NCBI GenBank assembly: GCA_942490895.1
Contig: CALNZC010000029.1
Coordinates: 310,001 to 374,000, forward strand
Length of the DNA stretch: 64,000 bases
Direction: 5' to 3'
From: JAGNXB01 sp942490895
Lineage (GTDB): Bacteria > Bacteroidota > Bacteroidia > Chitinophagales > Saprospiraceae
Shown here: one piece after another, positions 8,851-18,283 of the stretch
How positions within the stretch are numbered: the first letter of the stretch is position 1
How the letters are laid out: each line of letters begins with the position of its first letter
Program-made: the position numbers and the translations under genes
The notes under the pieces: generated by a model
The model's input: only the letters and a program-made list of their open reading frames with translations
Database searches by the model: none
Told to the model about the DNA's origin: nothing

Positions 8851-9819
8851 TTACAGAAATGCGAGAGAGAGGTCAATATCTGGTGAAAAGAAGATTTGAG
8901 TCGTACGAGGAAAGGAAAGAGGGTCTGCCTGAAACGAGGTTCCATCTGGTGCTGTCCAGGTATTCGAATATCCGCCATACAGATGCTCACCACTGACACC
9001 GACGGCCATATTCAACCAGTTTGGCAGCCAGGCGGGTTTTTGGTCGAGGAAGGAAGCTGGATTGATGCTCATCCAGATCGTCATTGCATTGTAGTCTTTG
9101 AGGTATTGTGCGGCAAATGAAGCACCGTATAGGTCATGAGCTCGAGCCTTCAAGGAACTCGTCCCTGGTCCATTGATTCCGATTAGTTGATCAGCAGAAT
9201 ACGGAACAGGATTGCTGGAGATTTTGATCAGAATCCGTTGTTCTTGCCACAGGATATCCTGGGTGACAAAAACCCCGGCACCGATCGCATTGGCACCTAT
9301 GTCTGACCAGGAGAACCCCCACTTTGCCGAAAAGGCATCCAATACCTCTACGCTCGTTTGAAGTGCCAGCGCCACGCCCATGCCGGTCCAACGGGAGGAG
9401 GCCGGACTCATCCCCGTCCACCGTGCCCCTTGGGTGAGCCAACGGGTTTCATTATAGGTGGTCCAGATATGTCCCAACTTATCCATATGCCGCCATTCCT
9501 GCCAATCATCAAATGTGTGGAATCGGGTTCGCTCTGTGTCTGCATACCAGGCAGCATTCAGTCCGGCTAAGGTGATACCGTAGGCGGCTGTTCCGATACC
9601 CACAGATGTCCAGAACCGGTGGCTTTGGAAGGAGTCGGCCGGGCTGAAAAATGAGGATGACTGGCCGAAGGCCCCGGGCAGGTAAAGGCTCTGGAGCACC
9701 AGGAGCATAGAGAACCACCCCAGGAAACGAGATCCATTGGACGATGGATAACCTTTGTGGCGATCTGATGTTGGTATACAAGACAAGCACCTCAGCATGA
9801 GGGTAAAGATATTGTCCAT
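8851..9819 (-). CDS. DUF2279 family protein
   Basis: A 322-residue protein. A hydrophobic segment (WFSMLLVLQSLYLPGAFG) near residue 35-50 looks like a signal or anchor, and HMDKLGHIWTTY near residue 110 is the MDKxGH signature of DUF2279. SVEVLDAFSAKWGFSWSDIGANAIGAG follows, with small-residue membrane-like character. The family is of unknown function and is thought to be envelope-associated in Bacteroidota. The true start could be an internal Met (9798 or one closer to the hydrophobic segment); the longest frame is given. It is divergent from the SPFH gene 29 bases away. Confidence 0.75.
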   Translation of the reverse strand: MDNIFTLMLRCLSCIPTSDRHKGYPSSNGSRFLGWFSMLLVLQSLYLPGAFGQSSSFFSPADSFQSHRFWTSVGIGTAAYGITLAGLNAAWYADTERTRFHTFDDWQEWRHMDKLGHIWTTYNETRWLTQGARWTGMSPASSRWTGMGVALALQTSVEVLDAFSAKWGFSWSDIGANAIGAGVFVTQDILWQEQRILIKISSNPVPYSADQLIGINGPGTSSLKARAHDLYGASFAAQYLKDYNAMTIWMSINPASFLDQKPAWLPNWLNMAVGVSGEHLYGGYSNTWTAPDGTSFQADPLSFPRTTQIFFSPDIDLSLAFL

Positions 9820-9848
9820 ATATTACGAAGTTCATAAATCATACAAGA

Positions 9849-10670
9849 ATGGAAAACAGACAGACACTTCTTCGGGCCTTGATCATCGGATTTGGATTGA
9901 TCATGTTATTGGTACTCTCCGGAGGGATGTTTCTCACGATTGACGCTGGTGAGCGCGGAGTCCTCTTTCACCGTTTTGGAGACGGATTGGATATGGAGAC
10001 GACCTATACCCCAGGATTTCACATCGTTGCACCCTGGAATACAATGTTCGTTTACGATGTCAGAGAAAAGCAAATTGAGGAGGAAATGGAAGTTCTCTCC
10101 AGTAATGGGTTAACCATCCGTGTGGATGTGACCATCCGGACCAATCCTACATATCACCAAATTGCCTCTTTGCACGAAAAGTTCGGGAAGGACTATATGA
10201 CGACTCTGGTTCGCCCGGAAGTTCGGTCGGCTGTACGAAAGATCATTGGCCGATTCGAGCCGGAGGAATTGTATTCGTCGAAACGTGATGAGGTTCAGCA
10301 ATTGATCCAGGAGGAACTGTTGAATGAGCTTAAAGGCAACTTTGTGGAGTTGCGGGCCACCTTGATCCGGGATATTGCCCTGCCGGAGAAAATCCAGAAT
10401 GCGATTGAGCGTAAGTTGCAACAGGAGCAGGAGTCAGAAGAATACAAGTATCGGATCCAAAAGGAAACTCAGGAGGCGGAGCGAAAGATTATTGAAGCTC
10501 GGGCAAAAGCTAAAGCCAACGAGATTATTTCTGCGAGTTTGACAGACAAGATCCTTCGAGACAAGGGGATTGAAGCCACTCTTGAAATGGCGAAGTCACC
10601 AAATACCAAGGTGGTGGTCATAGGTTCAGGTAAAGAAGGCCTTCCGTTGATTTTGGGAGATTCCAACTAG
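9849..10670 (+). CDS. prohibitin-like SPFH/Band 7 protein
   Basis: A 273-residue protein. One N-terminal membrane segment (ALIIGFGLIMLLVLSGGMFL) is followed by the SPFH domain (DAGERGVLFHRFGDGL, TPGFHIVAPWNTMFVYDVR, VRPEVRSAVRKIIGRF) and a charged coiled-coil region (QEQESEEYKYRIQKETQEAE) rich in Ala, Lys and Glu. This is the prohibitin layout, known to form large membrane rings. Roles in membrane-protein quality control or lipid domain organisation are family knowledge, not shown here. The gene appears monocistronic. Confidence 0.9.
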   Translation: MENRQTLLRALIIGFGLIMLLVLSGGMFLTIDAGERGVLFHRFGDGLDMETTYTPGFHIVAPWNTMFVYDVREKQIEEEMEVLSSNGLTIRVDVTIRTNPTYHQIASLHEKFGKDYMTTLVRPEVRSAVRKIIGRFEPEELYSSKRDEVQQLIQEELLNELKGNFVELRATLIRDIALPEKIQNAIERKLQQEQESEEYKYRIQKETQEAERKIIEARAKAKANEIISASLTDKILRDKGIEATLEMAKSPNTKVVVIGSGKEGLPLILGDSN

Positions 10671-10704
10671 ATTCTATCGGTCTCAGGACCACTCATAGCA
10701 TGGA

Positions 10705-11079
10705 TTATTCCACGTATTTCTGTCGGATGACGAGGGCTATCCAGTCATCGGCGAGGCTGATATAGCCCTGTTCATAGCAGAAGTAATAGGTGTTCCCACC
10801 CTTTGTAGTGTAGATATTGGTGAAGTAGCTGAATTTGAATCCACGATCCAGAAGATCCTCGCGTTTCACCTTCGCCTTTCCATTCGGGTTGAGGTCAGCG
10901 AGGATGCGCCGATTCTTTCGCAAGGTGTTATTGATGTTTCGGACGAAATTAGTGGCATCGCTGTTTTGCTTGTTATGCCAAGCGGAACGGCACTGGTCGC
11001 AACAGAAACGTTTGTCATTCCGTCCGTGGATAACATCTTCACATTCGAGGCAGGTTCGGTCCAGTTCCTTTACAGGCAT
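10705..11079 (-). CDS. small zinc-ribbon protein of unknown function
   Basis: A 124-residue protein. The N-terminus holds two Cys pairs (CLECEDVIHG and RFCCDQCRSAWHNKQ) that form a likely zinc ribbon resembling DUF2116-type fingers. A basic helix (NNTLRKNRRILADLNP) and a C-terminal block with YFCYEQGYISLADDW follow. Similar proteins occur across Bacteroidota as hypothetical genes. Nucleic-acid binding is plausible from the zinc ribbon and basic helix but is inference. Convergent with the SPFH gene. Confidence 0.7.
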   Translation of the reverse strand: MPVKELDRTCLECEDVIHGRNDKRFCCDQCRSAWHNKQNSDATNFVRNINNTLRKNRRILADLNPNGKAKVKREDLLDRGFKFSYFTNIYTTKGGNTYYFCYEQGYISLADDWIALVIRQKYVE

Positions 11080-11221
11080 AATGCCAATTATCCCCTTAAA
11101 ATAGGTATTTCCATTTATTTACGCGCCATTCAGACATGAGTTTGCTGCGGAATTATGCCAGAATGACCGCTTGTTGGTTTTGGAATGGTCTTCGACGAGA
11201 CATCCTTACAATCTTGATCTC

Positions 11222-12187
11222 ATGACAGAACAACAGCCTTTTTCCCTGGGTGGCCCTGATGCCACTCAACTGGATGCATATTCACAAACGGTGGTCAATG
11301 TGAGTCAAACGGTGAGCCAGTCAGTAGCTCAAATTCGGACGATGGACCATCAACAGAAAACGACCGCAAAGGGCATGGGTTCAGGATTCCTGATCTCAAC
11401 GGACGGGTATATTGTCACCAACAGCCATGTGGTGGCGCAAGGAACAGCCTGGCATGTCACACTGCCGGATGGAAGAGAATTTAAAGCTGAACTTTCGGGT
11501 CAGGATCCGGCCACAGATATCGCTATTCTGCGGATTCATTCCGAAGGACTGCAAACGCTTGGATTTGCTGATTCCAGTTCGTTGCAGGTAGGGCAGATGG
11601 CCATTGCCGTCGGAAACCCGTATGGATATCAGTATTCAGTCACTGCGGGGGTGGTCAGTGCTTTGGGACGGACATTGAAGTCCAGCACTGGCCGGATGAT
11701 CGATGATGTCATCCAGACAGATGCAGCGCTGAATCCTGGAAACTCTGGTGGGCCCCTGCTCAACTCTTCGGGAGAAGTGATCGGGGTGAATACCGCTGTG
11801 ATCCGGGGTGCGCAAGGTTTGTGTTTCGCAGTTTCCTCCAATCTGGCCTCATGGGTAGCCGGCCAACTGATTCTGCATGGTCGTGTTCGACGCGGATTTC
11901 TCGGACTTGCGGGTCAACAGGTCACCCTGCAAGAACGGATGCGGCAATTACTGAAGAACAGAACAGCAGTTTGGGTTCAAGACGTGGATAAAGCTGGCCC
12001 TGCTGCCAAAGGAGGGCTACTGCATGGAGACCTGATCCTGGCGTATAATGACGTGCCTGTAAAGGGAATAGAAGATCTACACCGTCTGCTAGATGAGTCT
12101 ACTATTGGACAAAAAGGTCGATTAGAGATCTTTCGGAAGGGTAGAATAACTTCACTTGACGTTGTACCCTCCGAGTGGAAAGGATAA
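11222..12187 (+). CDS. HtrA/DegP-like serine protease with PDZ domain, no signal peptide
   Basis: A 321-residue trypsin-fold protease with the full catalytic triad: His69 in TNSHVVA, Asp99 in DPATDIAIL, Ser175 in LNPGNSGGPLL. A C-terminal PDZ-like domain contains AGPAAKGGLLHGDLILAYNDVPVKG. HtrA proteins normally act in the periplasm, but this one starts MTEQQPFSLGG with no signal peptide or membrane anchor, so it looks cytoplasmic. The open frame can be extended to a TTG at 11171, which adds no signal peptide either. No operon partner is evident. Confidence 0.88.
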   Translation: MTEQQPFSLGGPDATQLDAYSQTVVNVSQTVSQSVAQIRTMDHQQKTTAKGMGSGFLISTDGYIVTNSHVVAQGTAWHVTLPDGREFKAELSGQDPATDIAILRIHSEGLQTLGFADSSSLQVGQMAIAVGNPYGYQYSVTAGVVSALGRTLKSSTGRMIDDVIQTDAALNPGNSGGPLLNSSGEVIGVNTAVIRGAQGLCFAVSSNLASWVAGQLILHGRVRRGFLGLAGQQVTLQERMRQLLKNRTAVWVQDVDKAGPAAKGGLLHGDLILAYNDVPVKGIEDLHRLLDESTIGQKGRLEIFRKGRITSLDVVPSEWKG

Positions 12188-12260
12188 TTTCAGATCGCCA
12201 ATTCAGGAAGACGGCTATTCCTGACAAAAGCACCTGTTGACATCTTCAAACTGAGCTATC

Positions 12261-13466
12261 ATGATGCGAAAACCTGCAAAAGAATACGGGGTCCTTCTGT
12301 TGATCTTCATTCTCCCTGCGGTTGTCTTGTTTGGACAAGGCAAATTTGTGACGCCGATATCAGGGACCTATGGCGATGATTTTATCATTGTGAATTATGT
12401 GGATTGGGGACTTGAGGAAAGCATCCTGGATGCATATTGTCTCTCCAAAACCTATGATGGTCATCAAGGGACAGATTTTGTGATCCGGAATTTTGCGCTC
12501 ATGGACACAGGGGTGGCAGTGATGGCGGTGGATACGGGGGTGGTGATCTTTACTCAGGATGGGATCTTCGATCGGGAAAAGAGTTCGGACCCAGCCAAAG
12601 GCCTGGGCAATTATATAGGCATTACACATGCCGGAGATATCCAAACCTACTACGGACATCTGCGTAAAAACAGCCTGCTGGTCAGTGTTGGAGATACCGT
12701 CTTGCCGGGACAGGTCATAGGCTTGGTGGGCAGCAGTGGAAATAGTGAGGACCCCCACCTTCATTTTGAATTGTGGTACGATTCACTCTATGTTATAGAT
12801 CCTTATTCGGGCCCATGTGGGAATGCAACTTCCTTTTGGGCCAATGAGATTCCGGTTGACTCTGCGTTTCACCAATGGATTTCGGGAATGGTGGGATTTG
12901 TGCCAGATTTGGATACACTGCGGGAGCAGCCAGTGTCCAGAGATAGCTTTTATCAGGCGGATGAAGCCATTACCTATTGGAGTCTGATGTATGGCTTGAG
13001 AAAGGGGGACCTGGTCCAGGTCGAATGGAAGAATCCGGATGGTTTTCTGTGGTATTCCGAGCAAATGGTTCTGGATCAGGACTGGTGGTACTATTACTAT
13101 TGGAGCTGGATCAATGTGCCGCCGTCTCAAAATGAGGGGCCTTGGATGGTCCGACTCTTTCAAAACGGAACCCTGATCGAAGAACGGCCCTTTTATGTTT
13201 CTGAGAAAACCTCTCCTGTACTTTCGCCAGCTACCGGGATGAATATCCATGTGCAAGCCGACCCAGGAGTGGTTCTGTTTTCCGGAGATGGATTGGCCGG
13301 ATGCCGGTATGCCTTCCTGGATGTTCTGGGGAACACAGTGTATACAGGAGTGGCGGGTGGTGCGTCTTTCCAGTTGGATACCCGACAATTGGTTCCCGGG
13401 ATATACTATACCCACATCGTTTCCCGATCCGGAGAACAGCAAACGATTCCGATTTCTATCCGATAG
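12261..13466 (+). CDS. M23-family metallopeptidase with possible T9SS C-terminal domain
   Basis: A 401-residue secreted protein. The signal peptide is in residues 1-26 (YGVLLLIFILPAVVLFGQ). The LytM/M23 zinc motifs follow: HQGTDF near residue 68, HAGDIQTYYGHL and HLHFELW, which in this family cut peptidoglycan cross-bridges. The last 80 residues (FSGDGLAGCRYAFLDVLGN, LVPGIYYTHIVSRSGEQ) look like a type A sorting domain of the type IX secretion system. Two adjacent ATG codons at 12261 and 12264 are both possible starts. It converges on the amidohydrolase with 6 bases between stops. Confidence 0.88.
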   Translation: MMRKPAKEYGVLLLIFILPAVVLFGQGKFVTPISGTYGDDFIIVNYVDWGLEESILDAYCLSKTYDGHQGTDFVIRNFALMDTGVAVMAVDTGVVIFTQDGIFDREKSSDPAKGLGNYIGITHAGDIQTYYGHLRKNSLLVSVGDTVLPGQVIGLVGSSGNSEDPHLHFELWYDSLYVIDPYSGPCGNATSFWANEIPVDSAFHQWISGMVGFVPDLDTLREQPVSRDSFYQADEAITYWSLMYGLRKGDLVQVEWKNPDGFLWYSEQMVLDQDWWYYYYWSWINVPPSQNEGPWMVRLFQNGTLIEERPFYVSEKTSPVLSPATGMNIHVQADPGVVLFSGDGLAGCRYAFLDVLGNTVYTGVAGGASFQLDTRQLVPGIYYTHIVSRSGEQQTIPISIR

Positions 13467-13472
13467 GCAGGG

Positions 13473-15197
13473 TTATCGAGAAGCCCCTTTCGAACGATCA
13501 AAAACCACTTTCCCACTCACGATGGTTTGTCGAACTACGGCTTGGGGGATTTCTTCTCCAGGGCAGGAGAGGAGGTCTCGATCTAAAATGATGAAATCAG
13601 CCCATTTGCCTGGGGATAAAGTGCCTATTTGGTCTTCTTGGAAGGCGCCATAGGCATTTGCCAAAGTATACGCGTGGATGGCTTCCTGTCTGGTTAAGGC
13701 TTGATCGGGAAAGAAAGGCTCTGCATTATCCAATCTCTTTCGAGTGATCGAGGCATAGAGATTGGGGAATGGGTTGAGGGATTCGACAGGTGCATCCGTT
13801 CCATTCATGAGTCGGGCTCCGGTGTCAAGTAAAGAACGCCATACATAGGCCCCGCTTCTGGCCCGTTCATCACCCAGGCGTTTGATCACGAAAGGGGCAT
13901 CGGAAATACAATGGATAGCCTGCATGCTGGGGATGACTCCTAGCGCAGCGAATCGCCTGATATCGGCTGTGTCGATATGTTGTGCATGTTCGATCCGCCA
14001 ACGCAAATCTGAAGTTGGCCCCAGATCCCTCCACAGGGAATCACAAATATTCAGAAACTCCCGATTGGCCCGATCGCCGATCGCATGAACACACAACTGA
14101 AGTTTTTTATCCAGGGCAAGCCTTCCCACACCATATAGTGAATCGAGTGGAGTGACCAATAGGCCAGAATACGCAGGCTCATCTGTATAGGGTTCAAGGA
14201 GCCAGGCACCTCTGGAACCCAATGCACCATCCATATACATTTTAATGGCACGGACGGTCAGATGACCATTTCCGACGTCAATCCAGGGTAACCCCTTTGT
14301 GACCGCTGGGAGGGCAGATGGCTCATCTATGATCATAGACCATATTCGGATGTCCAGCTTTTGCTGTTCGGCCATCTGTCTCAAATGATCGAGGGTAGCC
14401 CGGCTGCTCCCTGCATCCTGGAAGGAGGTGACTCCCAGAGAAAGGCATTCTTCCTGGGCCAGGAGAATGGTCTCTTCCAGGTATTGAGCCTTTTGTTTGG
14501 AAGATCTGGCTTCCATTTCTTTTTGATGGGGCAATGTGACGAGTGCCATTGCATTTTCTTCCAGGACCCCGGTGGGATTTCCCTGAGCATCACGGATAAT
14601 ACGGCCCCCAAAAGGGTCAGGCGTCTGGGCGTTGATCCCGGCAAGAGCTAAAGCTCGCTCATTGGCGATCAGGGCATGACCGGAGGCATGTTTGAGGATG
14701 ACCGGCCAGTCAGCGGTCCGTTTGCTCAGACTGCTGTTTGTAGGATAACCGTCAACCAGTTCACTGGGTGGTTCGGACCATTTCTCCTGGTGCCATCCCC
14801 TGCCAATGATCCAGTCTTCTTTGTCTTTATCCTGAATAAAGTCGGAGACACGATCAAGAACTTCGTTCCAGCTGCGGGTGCCCATCAATTGGACCATCCT
14901 TTTCGCATTTCCCACCCCCAATAAATGTGCATGTCCATCGATAAAGCCGGGCATGACGAATTGCTGCTTGAGGTCGATCATGACTGTATGAGGACCAGCC
15001 AGGGTGGTGATGTCTTCATCTCCGCCAATCGCGACCACCTTGCCATCCTGGATGGCAATCGCATGGGCTCCCGGTTGCAGGGGATCCACGGTGTAGATAT
15101 TACCATTAAAGTATATGGTGTCCGGTCCTTTTTCAGAAATCGGAAAACAGGACGAAAGGAGTAGAATGAATGGGAGGAGAGCGGTGCGGAGGGTCAT
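13473..15197 (-). CDS. amidohydrolase family lipoprotein (YtcJ-like)
   Basis: A 574-residue protein starting MTLRTALLPFILLLSSC, a lipoprotein signal peptide with lipobox Cys. The metal-binding motif FVMPGFIDGHAHL lies near residue 75. The family blocks IGRGWHQEKW, HASGHALIANERAL, GVTSFQDAGSS, VHAIGDRAN, WRIEHAQHID and MNGTDAPVE follow. These match the YtcJ-like (PF07969) amidohydrolases, whose substrates are generally unknown. The open frame reaches 15227, but only the ATG at 15197 gives a proper lipoprotein signal. No neighbour suggests a substrate. Confidence 0.88.
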   Translation of the reverse strand: MTLRTALLPFILLLSSCFPISEKGPDTIYFNGNIYTVDPLQPGAHAIAIQDGKVVAIGGDEDITTLAGPHTVMIDLKQQFVMPGFIDGHAHLLGVGNAKRMVQLMGTRSWNEVLDRVSDFIQDKDKEDWIIGRGWHQEKWSEPPSELVDGYPTNSSLSKRTADWPVILKHASGHALIANERALALAGINAQTPDPFGGRIIRDAQGNPTGVLEENAMALVTLPHQKEMEARSSKQKAQYLEETILLAQEECLSLGVTSFQDAGSSRATLDHLRQMAEQQKLDIRIWSMIIDEPSALPAVTKGLPWIDVGNGHLTVRAIKMYMDGALGSRGAWLLEPYTDEPAYSGLLVTPLDSLYGVGRLALDKKLQLCVHAIGDRANREFLNICDSLWRDLGPTSDLRWRIEHAQHIDTADIRRFAALGVIPSMQAIHCISDAPFVIKRLGDERARSGAYVWRSLLDTGARLMNGTDAPVESLNPFPNLYASITRKRLDNAEPFFPDQALTRQEAIHAYTLANAYGAFQEDQIGTLSPGKWADFIILDRDLLSCPGEEIPQAVVRQTIVSGKVVFDRSKGASR

Positions 15198-15244
15198 GAT
15201 GCAAGTTACCTTGCAAAAATATACCAAATGGTCTCTTTTGCGAA

Positions 15245-17194
15245 TTATCGGACCAAAGAAGCCAATCGGAAGACTTTGTGCTTGAGTTCTTCAGGCTTGA
15301 AGGGCTTGGCCAGATAGTCATTGAACCCGGCACGAATGCACTTATCTGCTTCCTGGTCTGATGCATAAGCAGAGAGAGCAATGATCGGAACAGCTGAGAT
15401 CTCCCGGATCTTTTTACAGGCCGCCAAGCCATTCATGACAGGCATCTGAATATCCATGAGCACCAGATCATATTCATGGGCTTTGAACTTTTCGACAGCG
15501 ACAAGTCCATTTTCAGCGATGTCAACGGTCAGGTCCGAAGACCAGGTATGAAGGACATTTTTTGTGGCGATCTGATTGAGGAAATGGTCTTCAACGAGCA
15601 GGATACGCAGCGGTTCGATCCAATCTTGGGTGGCCACCACCTGTGGCGGTAGTTGTACGACCTGCATTGGCAGTGAAATTGCCAGTTTGAGCGAGTTGGA
15701 TTGCCCCTGAGGGATCTTGTATGTTCCCCCCATGGAGCGAACCATTTTATCCATGGTGATCAGATTGATCTTCGCCAGGTTCTCATTCTCGGGGCTGTCC
15801 TGGTAATGTTCGATCAGGCCGGATTCTGTATTCCAGGCATTGAGATCAACTTCCGGCTGGACCGGATTCGGGTCTCGGCAGCTGATGAGCAGATTGATCC
15901 AATCCGGATCGGTGGTTTCTGCTTTGACCCGCACGGCAACACGTCTTGGCTCCAGGCTGAGATTGAGGAACAGGTCGAACAGGTTGTAGAACACCTGGAC
16001 CAGTTTGGTCTGGTCTCCCAAAACATCTCTGGGCAGTCTTTGATCCAGTTTGATGTCCAGGTATACGGGATGATGATCTCTGCGAAAGTCCAACATCTTT
16101 TCCATGATCAGCAATGCCTTCTTCAGGTCGAATGATTTGACATTCTGGCTGGCGTTTTCTTCTGCAGCCAGGGAAAAAGTGATCAATTGGTTGAGGTGCT
16201 GCTGCAATTCATCCAGGGAGTACTTCAGGCCCTGGAAGGCTTCCTTGTTTTGCATTTTAATAGGGCTCTCTTCCAGCAGGTAGAGGAAGTTGACCATTGA
16301 ATACAACGGTGTTCGGATGTGGAAGGAAAGATCATGAAGGACCTTGTCTCTCAGTTTGGTCATCTTCTGAGAATACTGCTGTTCCTGCCGGGCATTCCTT
16401 GTTTCGGATTGTTCATGAATCTCAGACAGAACACCCAGGGCGATCACTTGCTGACTACTTTCTTCAATCTGAATTCGCGCCGTGATCTCTACGAGCTTAA
16501 CGGACGCACCGTTCAGCAACAGGCGATGTCTGGAGGATCGGGGAAAATTTGATTGGATCAGGGAGGTGAAAAATGACTGCACCTTCTCCTTGTCCCCTGG
16601 ATGTACGAGATCGAGATAGATCCGCTTGCTGAGCGAACTGGTGGATTGTTGGATGCCGATCAGGTCGAAGAACTTCGGGCTGCCCCAGATCTCCTGATTG
16701 AGAATATCCATTTCCCAGGATCCGAATCCACCGATGTCCTGAACTTCTCTGAGTTTTCGTTCGCGTTGGGTGATCAGTGTATTTGAAGTGGTGAGCTGGG
16801 TGATGTTCTCATGGCGCTGGGTAGCAAAGTAGACCGCGCGTTGGAGGTGGCGTGCGTCGAGACTGCTTTTGATCAGATAGTCCTGGGCTCCGGCACGAAT
16901 GGCCTGGACGCCGATGATCTCATTATGTTGTTGGGTGTAAATGACGATCGGAAGATGAGGCATTTTTTCCCTGCACTTCTGGAAAGCTTTGTAGCCGCTG
17001 ACTTCCGGCAGGTTCAGTTCCAAAACGACCACATCCAGAGATCGTCGTCCAGCTGTTTTGATGGCTTCATAAATGGAATCCGCCTGATAGACCTTGAATT
17101 GGTCATTCCCCTGGACCAAAAGTGAGGTGGTCAGGTTTGCCTCGGTGACATTATTGTCCACGAGAAGTATGGAAATGGTCGTTTTCGCGATCAT
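15245..17194 (-). CDS. REC-PAS-degenerate histidine kinase-REC protein
   Basis: A 649-residue soluble protein. Residues 1-125 are a receiver with Asp13, Thr87 and Lys109, but Glu59 stands at the phospho-acceptor site (VVVLELNLPE). Residues 150-260 are a PAS domain. The kinase part is degenerate. The H-box reads DLSFHIRTPL, where Phe291 takes the usual His position with His292 next to it. The N-box Asn is lost (YNLFDLFLNLS), and no DxGxG G1 box remains (CRDPNPVQP). A C-terminal receiver (about 527-645) is canonical, with VLMDIQMPVMNG and LAKPF. It probably works as a phosphorylated scaffold or output receiver rather than an active kinase. Divergent from the polyprenyl synthetase gene. Confidence 0.85.
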   Translation of the reverse strand: MIAKTTISILLVDNNVTEANLTTSLLVQGNDQFKVYQADSIYEAIKTAGRRSLDVVVLELNLPEVSGYKAFQKCREKMPHLPIVIYTQQHNEIIGVQAIRAGAQDYLIKSSLDARHLQRAVYFATQRHENITQLTTSNTLITQRERKLREVQDIGGFGSWEMDILNQEIWGSPKFFDLIGIQQSTSSLSKRIYLDLVHPGDKEKVQSFFTSLIQSNFPRSSRHRLLLNGASVKLVEITARIQIEESSQQVIALGVLSEIHEQSETRNARQEQQYSQKMTKLRDKVLHDLSFHIRTPLYSMVNFLYLLEESPIKMQNKEAFQGLKYSLDELQQHLNQLITFSLAAEENASQNVKSFDLKKALLIMEKMLDFRRDHHPVYLDIKLDQRLPRDVLGDQTKLVQVFYNLFDLFLNLSLEPRRVAVRVKAETTDPDWINLLISCRDPNPVQPEVDLNAWNTESGLIEHYQDSPENENLAKINLITMDKMVRSMGGTYKIPQGQSNSLKLAISLPMQVVQLPPQVVATQDWIEPLRILLVEDHFLNQIATKNVLHTWSSDLTVDIAENGLVAVEKFKAHEYDLVLMDIQMPVMNGLAACKKIREISAVPIIALSAYASDQEADKCIRAGFNDYLAKPFKPEELKHKVFRLASLVR

Positions 17195-17240
17195 TGTTAA
17201 GTTTCAGGACTGGACATACTGCTGTCCGTCAGGGGCAATG

Positions 17241-17248
17241 TATTTTTG
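17241..17248 (+). promoter_or_regulatory. -7 promoter box before the polyprenyl synthetase gene
   Basis: TATTTTTG fits the Bacteroidota TAnnTTTG -7 element and ends 19 bases before the ATG at 17268. No convincing -33 TTTG was found at the right distance. Confidence 0.5.
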
Positions 17249-17267
17249 CCCTATATCGATTAAGTAC

Positions 17268-18257
17268 ATGCAAACATTACGCCAATTCAGGGAGGCCTTT
17301 GAAGGAGTCGTGTCAAGGGTATTGTGTCCCCAGCACGCCGGCGGGTTTATACGATCCTGTTGGGTATATATCTTGCAGTTGGGGGGCAAACGGGTTCGTC
17401 CGTTGCTCTGTGTGTCCGGTTATCATTTTGGGCAACAGAACGATGTCACCGATGCGTTTGTGGACTGCGGCATTGGCCTTGGAGGTCTTTCACAATTTTT
17501 CGCTGGTGCATGATGACATTATGGATGATGCTCCGATGCGCCGTGGACATCCTACTGTCCATCAGGCCTGGAATTTGCCAACAGCCATCCTCTCCGGGGA
17601 TATCATGTTGATTGAGGTGTATCGCTTGCTGGCAAAAGCGTCTGAACCAGACTTGCTTCCCCTTGTCCTGGATCGCTTCCATCTCACGGCTATCGGTGTT
17701 TGTAAAGGGCAACAATTGGATATGGATTTTGAAGAATCGAATGAGGTTGCCTGGTCGGATTACCTGACCATGATTCGCGGAAAGACAGCTATTCTGCTGG
17801 GAGGGTCGTTAGAGATCGGTGGATTATTGGGTGGTGTACCCGTTGATGAAGCAAGATTATTATCCGACGCTGGAGTTTCCCTTGGTATGTCGTTTCAACT
17901 TATGGATGACTGGCTGGACACGTTTGGTGATCCGGATAAAACAGGAAAAGTCAGGTATGGTGATATTCTGCGAAGAAAAAAACCGCGCTTGTTCATCAGG
18001 CGATGGCTATGAGTTCGACTGCGGATCGGGATCTCTTGAGATTGTGGTACCAATCTAAGACAGCCGATCACCCAGGAGTAGAGGTTTCAGAGGTTGCGGC
18101 TATTCTGGAACGAAGTGGAGCAGGGAATGCGGTATTGGAAAAGGCACATGCCATGCACGGGCAAGCCATCGAATTGCTGGATGGCATTCCATCTAGGCGA
18201 GGAGGGCGTGAATTGCTGAATCAATTGTTGGCGGAATTGCTAGGGCGCGATTCGTAA
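17268..18257 (+). pseudogene. polyprenyl synthetase, frame broken by four indels
   Basis: Joined across frames this is a prenyl-diphosphate synthase of about 330 residues, which builds isoprenoid chains from IPP. It starts MQTLRQFREAFEG and holds LGGKRVRPLLC, the first Asp motif LVHDDIMDDAP, and the second Asp motif LMDDWLDTFGD. Four shifts are visible: near 17326-17336 (CCCC), 17365-17372 (TATATA), 17462-17464 (one extra G; removing it gives DAFVTAALALEVF), and 17974-17980 (a run of 7 A where 8 would give GDILRRKKTALVHQAM). The protein sequence is otherwise well kept and the shifts sit in simple runs, so sequence error is more likely than decay. Farnesyl-, geranylgeranyl- and octaprenyl-type products cannot be told apart. 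Confidence 0.82.
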
Positions 18258-18283
18258 AGGGGGGCGTTTGTTGGTGAAATGCA

